A stretch of DNA of 6,871 nt. It comes from Deltaproteobacteria bacterium (lineage in GTDB: Bacteria; Myxococcota; XYA12-FULL-58-9; JAUUZB01). A program made the position numbers and the translations under genes. The notes beneath the pieces were generated by a model. That model was not told the origin of the DNA, ran no database searches, and saw nothing but the letters and a program-made list of their open reading frames with translations. Shown in pieces: positions 1-4,234 of this stretch. Within the stretch, counting starts at the first letter, position 1; each line of letters begins with the position of its first letter. The stretch lies in contig JAUUZB010000204.1 in NCBI GenBank assembly GCA_030590185.1, positions 1-6,871 on the forward strand. The letters run 5' to 3'.

Positions 1-482
1 CCCTGTTCATGGCCCGCTGCGGGCAGATCCTCGGCACCCCGGAGAACTGCCGCCGCGGGCTCGACATGGAGGCGGCCCTCCTCGCCTTCCCGGAGGGCGT
101 GCGCGGCTTGAACAAGACCTGGCGCCACCGCTACCAGCTGCAGGGCTTCGGCCAGGGTTTCATGCGGCTCGCCATCGAGAAGAACGCACCGATCGTGCCT
201 TGCACGGTGGTCGGGGCGGAGGAGCAGGCGCCCTCGTTCTTCAACGCCAAGAAGATCAGCCGCCTGTTCGGAGTGCCGTCGTTGCCGATCACCCTGAGCC
301 CCGGGTTCGGGATGGTGCCGCTGCCCACCAAGTATCGCATTCGCTTCGGTGAACCGATGACCTTCGAGGGCGACGCCAACGACGAGGATCAGGTGATCAT
401 GCGCAAGGTCGACCAAGTCAAGTCGACCATGCAGCGAATGCTCGAAGAGGATGTGGCGGCCCGCGAGGCGGTCTTCTGGTAG
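1..482 (+). CDS. Lysophospholipid/glycerolipid acyltransferase (PlsC-like), C-terminal part, 5' truncated by window edge
   Basis: The reading frame is open from base 3 to the TAG at 480-482, giving 159 visible residues; the true start lies upstream of the window. The visible part carries acyltransferase motif III, FPEGVRG (bases 87-107; canonical FPEGTRS), and a motif IV-like segment around VPCTVVG (about bases 195-215) following a run of the 'AIEKNAPIVP' type. Near the end, a YRIRFGEP segment is typical of bacterial proteins of this family. Motif I (HxxxxD), which holds the catalytic histidine, would be upstream and cannot be checked. Family members transfer an acyl group from acyl-CoA or acyl-ACP to a lysophospholipid or other glycerolipid acceptor at the cytoplasmic membrane. 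The next gene follows after 35 bases in the same direction, so an operon is likely. Exact acceptor unknown. The ATG at base 9 is internal, not a credible start, because homology is already under way there. Confidence 0.85.
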   Translation, partial: LFMARCGQILGTPENCRRGLDMEAALLAFPEGVRGLNKTWRHRYQLQGFGQGFMRLAIEKNAPIVPCTVVGAEEQAPSFFNAKKISRLFGVPSLPITLSPGFGMVPLPTKYRIRFGEPMTFEGDANDEDQVIMRKVDQVKSTMQRMLEEDVAAREAVFW

Positions 483-517
483 GTGAGCTGGGAAAGAGAT
501 CTGAGGGAAGACAGAAC

Positions 518-1453
518 ATGCGCGTTCTTTTGACAGGAATCGCAGGCCGGCTCGGGCGTCGGGCGGCGCTGCGCTTTTCGCGCCAGCACGAGGTGGTAGG
601 GGTCGACCGGCGCCTGTGCCCCGGCCTCCCCAAGGGGATCGAGCACCACCGGGTCGACATCCGGCGGCGACCGGCGGAGAATATCTTCCGCCAACAGAAA
701 ATCGATGCGGTGGTCCACCTCGGCGTGGTGCACAACTTCCGCATCCCCGCCGACCGTCTCTATGCTCGCAACGTCATCGGCACCGAGACCCTGTTGCGCT
801 ACGCCAGCCAGTACGGGGCCAAGAAGGTCATTCTGCTGTCGAGCGGCGACACCTACGGGCCGATGCCGACCAACAGCCACTTCATCACCGAAGAAGCGCC
901 GCTGATGGCCAGCCAGACCTTCCCGGCCATCCGCACCCTAGTGGCGGTCGACCGGGCGGTGCAGTCCTTTTTCTGGCGCCACCACGACATCGAGACGGTG
1001 ATCCTGAGACCCGCTCACATCGTCGGGCCGCACGTGCGCAACGCACCCTCGAATTACCTGCGGCTCAGCACCATCCCCAAGATCATGGGCTTTGATCCTA
1101 TGGTGCAGTTGAGCCACGAGGACGATCTGCTGCGCATTTTGGAGTCCTGTCTCGATCCGGGGGTGCGCGGGGTATTCACTATATCGAGCACCGACCCCGT
1201 ACCCCTGTCGCGCATCCTAGAGATCACCGGCAAGCCGATTCTGCCGATCCCGTACACGCTGTTTCGCTGGTGGATGGAGAAGGCCTGGAGGTATCGCCTG
1301 ACCTCCTTTCCAGCGCCGGAGCTGGCGCACATTCGTTTCAACGCGGTGCTCGACACGGCGCGGGCCAAGGCGGAAATCGCGGCGCAACCGGAGCGCAGCC
1401 TGTATGAGATCCTGGAGCCGTTCCGGGAGGAGGACTCGGACACCTACGACTAG
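518..1453 (+). CDS. Extended SDR / NAD-dependent epimerase-dehydratase family protein lacking the YxxxK pair
   Basis: This 311-residue protein begins with the Rossmann motif TGIAGRLG (residues 6-13, TGxxGxxG). An acidic residue D30 ends strand 2, which favours NAD(H) over NADP(H), and a VDI motif follows at 46-48. The 'VVHLG' strand and the active-site-side motif SSGDTYGP (108-115; canonical SSxxVYG) are present, as is the late ILRPAHIVGPH segment. Length fits extended SDRs such as sugar-nucleotide epimerases and dehydratases. The catalytic YxxxK is not seen: the equivalent stretch reads VAVDR (142-146), so both Tyr and Lys are replaced. Start ATG 518 is supported by a purine-rich GAGGGAAG (503-510) and by the Rossmann strand starting at residue 2. 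It follows an acyltransferase gene by 35 bases, so a lipid-related role is possible. Substrate unknown; it may be a non-classical or non-catalytic NAD-binding member. Confidence 0.85.
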   Translation: MRVLLTGIAGRLGRRAALRFSRQHEVVGVDRRLCPGLPKGIEHHRVDIRRRPAENIFRQQKIDAVVHLGVVHNFRIPADRLYARNVIGTETLLRYASQYGAKKVILLSSGDTYGPMPTNSHFITEEAPLMASQTFPAIRTLVAVDRAVQSFFWRHHDIETVILRPAHIVGPHVRNAPSNYLRLSTIPKIMGFDPMVQLSHEDDLLRILESCLDPGVRGVFTISSTDPVPLSRILEITGKPILPIPYTLFRWWMEKAWRYRLTSFPAPELAHIRFNAVLDTARAKAEIAAQPERSLYEILEPFREEDSDTYD

Positions 1454-1482
1454 AGGCAGGATGCGCGTCCCGACCTTCCTCT
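1452..1482 (+). terminator. Imperfect hairpin at the end of the SDR gene, possible weak terminator
   Basis: Arms AGAGGCAGG (1452-1460) and CCTTCCTCT (1474-1482) pair over 9 positions with one mismatch around a 13-base loop, starting in the SDR stop codon. The bases that follow are not a proper T-run, so this is at best a weak intrinsic terminator or an RNA 3'-end stabiliser. A new promoter lies directly after it, which makes a transcript boundary here plausible. Confidence 0.25.
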
Positions 1483-1493
1483 TCGTCGCATCA

Positions 1494-1521
1494 TTGACAA
1501 GGCCGCGGGTGTCGACATAAG
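1494..1521 (+). promoter_or_regulatory. Sigma-70-type promoter candidate for the TetR-family gene
   Basis: A perfect -35 hexamer TTGACA (1494-1499) is followed after 16 bases by CATAAG (1516-1521), which matches TATAAT at four positions. Transcription would start near 1528. That is only about 4 bases ahead of ATG 1532 but about 37 bases ahead of the alternative GTG start at 1565, which suits a normal leader. The -35 box also forms the left arm of an imperfect inverted repeat, TTGACA / TGTCGA (1494-1499 and 1510-1515, spacer 10), in a position where an autorepressor could bind. Confidence 0.45.
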
Positions 1522-1531
1522 CCGGCGCGCC

Positions 1532-2158
1532 ATGGGCACCTCCCGCAACGCCGACGGTGAAGCAGTGCACCCCAAGGGCTCGAAGTACGATCGCATCCTC
1601 GAAGCGGCATTGCGCTGCTTCGCCCTCAACGGTTTCCACGAGACCAAAATCTCAGAGATCGCCCGGACCGCCGGCGTGGCCGACGGCACGATCTACAACT
1701 ACTTCAAGAACAAGGACGACCTGCTGATCTCCCTGTTCGAGGCCCACCTCGAGGCGATCAACACCGGGGCGCGCGCCGAGCTGGCCGAAGAGAACGGTCC
1801 CCTCGAGAAGATCGAGCGCTTCATCCGCTACCACCTGCGCCTGGCCCAGGACAATCCGATCCTCGCGGTGTTCATCACCATCGAGACCCGGCGCAGCCAC
1901 AAATTCGTGCGCGACTACGCCAAGGAGCACCTCAAGGAATATCTTGGTCACCTCGGCGCGGCCATCGACGAGGGTAAGGCCGCCGGCTTGATCCGACCGG
2001 AGATCAGCAGCGGTGTCCTCAAGCAGATCCTATTTGGCGCCCTGGACCACGCCTGCATGATCTGGGTCAACAACCCGAACCGCCGGCGTGAGGATCTCGA
2101 CGTGGTGGGGGACGAGTTGATCGGGATCGTGGCGCGTTCGGCACACCTGCTGCACTGA
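1532..2158 (+). CDS. TetR/AcrR-family transcriptional regulator, FadR-like (fatty-acid responsive type)
   Basis: The N-terminal TetR DNA-binding domain spans about residues 18-65, with the helix-turn-helix near 38-58 and the hallmark GVADGTIYNYFKNKDDLL (48-65). This segment and the C-terminal part (the LIRPEI...ILFGALDHACMIWV region, about residues 152-174) resemble, from memory, the Bacillus subtilis FadR (YsiA) and Thermus FadR group. Those proteins repress beta-oxidation genes and release DNA on binding long-chain acyl-CoA. The ligand domain is otherwise variable, so the acyl-CoA ligand is inferred. ATG 1532 has no Shine-Dalgarno sequence. GTG 1565 (codon 12) has GGTGA just upstream and would give a 197-residue protein whose first residues place KY at 7-8, as I recall for Bacillus FadR; this start is preferred. 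The gene has its own promoter candidate and precedes a region with a FadR-like operator and an acyl-CoA dehydrogenase gene, its probable target. Confidence 0.88.
   Translation: MGTSRNADGEAVHPKGSKYDRILEAALRCFALNGFHETKISEIARTAGVADGTIYNYFKNKDDLLISLFEAHLEAINTGARAELAEENGPLEKIERFIRYHLRLAQDNPILAVFITIETRRSHKFVRDYAKEHLKEYLGHLGAAIDEGKAAGLIRPEISSGVLKQILFGALDHACMIWVNNPNRRREDLDVVGDELIGIVARSAHLLH
1556..1567 (+). promoter_or_regulatory. Shine-Dalgarno GGTGA plus alternative GTG start of the TetR-family gene
   Basis: GGTGA (1556-1560) lies 4 bases before an in-frame GTG (1565-1567). It is the only SD-like element near the gene's 5' end; the 11 bases before ATG 1532 are GC-only and have no SD character. The spacing is somewhat short. 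This element decides between a 208- and a 197-residue product, and the shorter agrees with the usual N-terminus length of the family. Confidence 0.4.
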
Positions 2159-2178
2159 ACAGTTGTCTAGTCTGGCGC

Positions 2179-2196
2179 TGAATGAGCCCTCACTCA
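2179..2196. promoter_or_regulatory. Candidate FadR-type operator
   Basis: TGAATGAGCCCTCACTCA is an 18-bp near-palindrome: TGAATGA, four bases, then TCACTCA, with a single mismatch to the perfect TCATTCA arm. From memory, the Bacillus subtilis FadR site has the same architecture (TGAATGA-N4-TCATTCA). It starts 20 bases after the stop codon of the FadR-like regulator itself. I see no good sigma-70 promoter touching it and it is about 360 bases before the acyl-CoA dehydrogenase start, so how it would act is unclear. Confidence 0.5.
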
Positions 2197-2410
2197 CCGC
2201 GCTGTCCACACCCGGTGCGCAACCCCCTTCCTGCCTTCCCCAGCCAGGACGATCCCTAGGGTAGGGCATACCGGCCGCAGACCGCGAGTCACCGCCACCG
2301 GCCACGGACCGAAAGGGACCGGGCTGAGGATCCGGCCATCGCGGGCAAAAATGAATCACCATTCGCTGTTGGCTTCGCACCAAAGCTCAATTGATACGGA
2401 CGTTTAGCGT

Positions 2411-2445
2411 TGACCGGTCGTTCAGTCATCCTGAGACCTGAACGA
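2411..2445. promoter_or_regulatory. Cluster of inverted TGAMCG half-sites, candidate regulator or enhancer-binding site
   Basis: A perfect inverted repeat has arms TCGTTCAG (2418-2425) and CTGAACGA (2438-2445) with a 12-base spacer. The left arm also forms a tighter dyad with TGACCG (2411-2416): TGACCG-GT-CGTTCA, 14 bp. A further small dyad TCAG-N5-CTGA (2422-2434) is nested inside. Three copies of one half-site in a row suggest cooperative protein binding. The centre is about 80 bases upstream of the start predicted from the sigma-54 element, a usual place for an activator site, but a TetR-type operator is equally possible. Confidence 0.4.
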
Positions 2446-2484
2446 TTCTGAGCCATTTGGGCCGGCACCTGTCCGTCCCATTAT

Positions 2485-2500
2485 TGGCACGACAATCGCA
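2485..2500 (+). promoter_or_regulatory. Sigma-54 (RpoN) -24/-12 promoter candidate for the acyl-CoA dehydrogenase-PKS operon
   Basis: TGGCACGACAATCGCA fits the sigma-54 consensus TGGCACG-N4-TTGCW with one mismatch (TC for TT in the -12 element). The invariant GG (2486-2487) and GC (2498-2499) are separated by exactly 10 bases as required. Transcription would start near 2511, leaving a leader of about 45 bases with the Shine-Dalgarno sequence AAAGGA (2543-2548) 7 bases before ATG 2556. No sigma-70 promoter of similar quality was found in this stretch. Dependence on RpoN and an activator is inferred. Confidence 0.5.
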
Positions 2501-2555
2501 TAGCGCCCTTGCTCTGTCTCCCTGAACCGAGTTCGCAGCCCGAAAGGATTACCCC

Positions 2556-4208
2556 ATGCCCAGCCTGGACAACGATAGCCTAGAGATGGTCCTGTCGACC
2601 CTCAGGGCGTACGCTGACCGCGCGTTGAGTCCGGGCTACCTCCTGCAGCTCGACGCCGACGAGGAGTTCCCCCAGACCGCCCTCGACGATCTCTATGACC
2701 CGGAGCAGGTCGGCCTGCACCTGTTGTTCATCCCCGAAGCCTACGGCGGCCTTGGCGGCGGCGCCTACGACATCTATCGGGTGGCCGAGACCCTCGCCGG
2801 CATCGACCTCGGGATCTCCACCAGCGTGCTCGCCACCTTCCTGGGCAGCGACCCGATCGCGGTGGGCGGCACCGAGGAACAAAAGAATGAGTGGATGGGG
2901 CGGATCGCCGAGGAAGGCCTGCTAGTCGCCTACGGCGCCACCGAGCCCCAGGCCGGCAGCGATCTCTCGGCCCTGCGTACCAAGGCGGAGCCGGTGATCG
3001 AGGCGGGGGAGCTGATCGGCTACCGCCTGTCGGGACAGAAGCAATGGATCTCCAACGGCGGCGTGGCCGCGGTCTACACCATCCTCGCCCTGGCACCCGG
3101 CGGTCCCTCCTGGTTCATCCTCGAGCGCGGCGCCGAGGGCTTCGAGGCCGGCCAACCCGAGGACAAGCACGGCATCCGCGCCTCCAACACCACCTCGCTC
3201 TCCCTCGATGAGGTCTTCGTGCCGGTCGAGAATCTGGTGGGCCGCGAAGAGGGCCAGGGGCTCGTCCAGGCCCAGGCGGTCTTCGGCTACACCCGCTTGA
3301 TGGTCGCCGCCTTCGGGCTCGGCGCGGGCTGGGCGGCGCTCACCCTCGCTATCCGCTACTCCCAGGCGCGGGTCCAGTCCGGCTCCGCCCTGAGCGAGAA
3401 AGCCGGCTTCACCCACAAGCTGATCGTACCGAACGCGGCGCGTCTAGAAGCTGCGCGCTCGTATATTGAGTGGACCGCCCAACGCCTCGACGCCGGCGAG
3501 CCCGGTCTCGCCACCGAGGGGGCGATCGCCAAGTACATGGCCACCGAGGCCGGCAACAAGGCGGCCGAGGACGCCATCCAGGCCCACGGCGGCTATGGCT
3601 ACGCCCGCGAGTACATGGTGGAGAAGATCAAGCGCGACGTGCGGATCACCACCATCTACGAGGGCACCTCGGAGATCCTCGAGTGGACCATCGCCCGGGA
3701 CCGCTGGCAGCACCACCTCAAGACCCGGGGCAACTACTACGTCGAATGGGCCGAGCGCCTCGAGGCGCTCCACGGACGGGCCCGCGACCTCGGCGCCGAC
3801 GTGGCGGCCATGGCCATGCGTTCCCTCGCCACCGTGCTCGAGCGCTGCCGGCTCGGCCGCCTGACCCGCAACCAGCACGTCCTGTTCCGGCTCGGTGAGT
3901 TGATCGCCCTGGCCGAGACCGCGGCGGTTTTTGCCGAGCGTCTGGCCACCGAGCCCAGCGCGGCGAGCGGGCTGGACCACGACACCCAGAAGGTGCTGTG
4001 CCGCATCCACGCCCGGGACGCCGCCCTGCGGGTCGCCTCCGACGGGCTCAAGTGGATCAGCGCCGCAGGCGAGCCGGACGCCGAGCTCGCCGAGCGCCTG
4101 AGCCTGCTGCCGATCTACCAGGCCCAGGCCGGGCTGGTGTCGGATCTCGCCCTTGCCGCCGAGGCGCTCAACCGCGCCTTCCCGGCCGACTCTGCCAACG
4201 ACGCCTAG
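2556..4208 (+). CDS. Acyl-CoA dehydrogenase with C-terminal extension
   Basis: This is a flavin (FAD) acyl-CoA dehydrogenase, which introduces a trans-2 double bond into acyl-CoA and passes electrons to ETF. Family marks in order are TEPQAGSD (residues 129-136, flavin contact), KQWISNG (162-168), [10 protein letters not shown] (204-213), R272 in RVQSG (usually RxQFG, so F is replaced by S), and [17 protein letters not shown] leading to YEGTSEI (368-374). E369 is at the position of the catalytic base Glu376 of human MCAD. The core ends near residue 385; about 165 further, mainly helical-looking residues follow, making 550 in total against about 380 for short/medium-chain enzymes. Such an extension is reminiscent of long-chain types. 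Start ATG 2556 has a good AAAGGA. The PKS gene follows after 26 bases, so it may serve a lipid-synthetic rather than purely degradative role. Chain-length preference cannot be read from sequence. Confidence 0.93.
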   Translation: MPSLDNDSLEMVLSTLRAYADRALSPGYLLQLDADEEFPQTALDDLYDPEQVGLHLLFIPEAYGGLGGGAYDIYRVAETLAGIDLGISTSVLATFLGSDPIAVGGTEEQKNEWMGRIAEEGLLVAYGATEPQAGSDLSALRTKAEPVIEAGELIGYRLSGQKQWISNGGVAAVYTILALAPGGPSWFILERGAEGFEAGQPEDKHGIRASNTTSLSLDEVFVPVENLVGREEGQGLVQAQAVFGYTRLMVAAFGLGAGWAALTLAIRYSQARVQSGSALSEKAGFTHKLIVPNAARLEAARSYIEWTAQRLDAGEPGLATEGAIAKYMATEAGNKAAEDAIQAHGGYGYAREYMVEKIKRDVRITTIYEGTSEILEWTIARDRWQHHLKTRGNYYVEWAERLEALHGRARDLGADVAAMAMRSLATVLERCRLGRLTRNQHVLFRLGELIALAETAAVFAERLATEPSAASGLDHDTQKVLCRIHARDAALRVASDGLKWISAAGEPDAELAERLSLLPIYQAQAGLVSDLALAAEALNRAFPADSANDA

Positions 4209-4234
4209 TCAACCCTCCCGAAACGAGACTCCCC

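Larger units (their letters stand above)
2159..2555. other. 397-base gene-free regulatory region between the TetR-family gene and the acyl-CoA dehydrogenase
   Basis: No credible gene lies here; minus-strand frames that cross it are antisense shadows of the flanking genes. Working left to right it contains a FadR-like operator (2179-2196), an 8-bp palindrome CCCTAGGG (2254-2261), an imperfect direct repeat of the form ACCGGCC-N3-GACCG (2270-2284 and 2297-2311, 27 bases apart), an A-rich patch with TGAAT/ATTCG (2352-2365), inverted TGAMCG half-sites (2411-2445) and a sigma-54-like element (2485-2500). The right half is visibly less GC-rich than the genes, as expected of a promoter region. I saw no convincing intrinsic terminator after the TetR-family gene. 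Confidence 0.7.

Noticed and set aside
389..880. Long minus-strand open frames, for example 389-880, 2922-3416, 3444-4010 and 6194-6805
   Set aside because: They lie opposite clearly coding + strand genes with full family motifs. High GC third positions make such antisense frames common, and their translations show no recognisable domain.
1461..1520. Nineteen-codon frame ATG 1461 to TAA 1518 as a leader peptide
   Set aside because: It lies mostly upstream of the predicted transcription start, lacks a clear ribosome binding site, and has no run of diagnostic codons.
2352..2365. TGAAT-N4-ATTCG as a second FadR-type operator
   Set aside because: Arms are only five bases with a mismatch, and the outer TGA/TCA part of the full-length site is missing; too weak to call.
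2410..2438. TTGACC (2410-2415) as a sigma-70 -35 box for the acyl-CoA dehydrogenase
   Set aside because: The hexamer 17 bases downstream is GAGACC, with no resemblance to a -10 box; the TTGACC is better explained as part of the half-site cluster.
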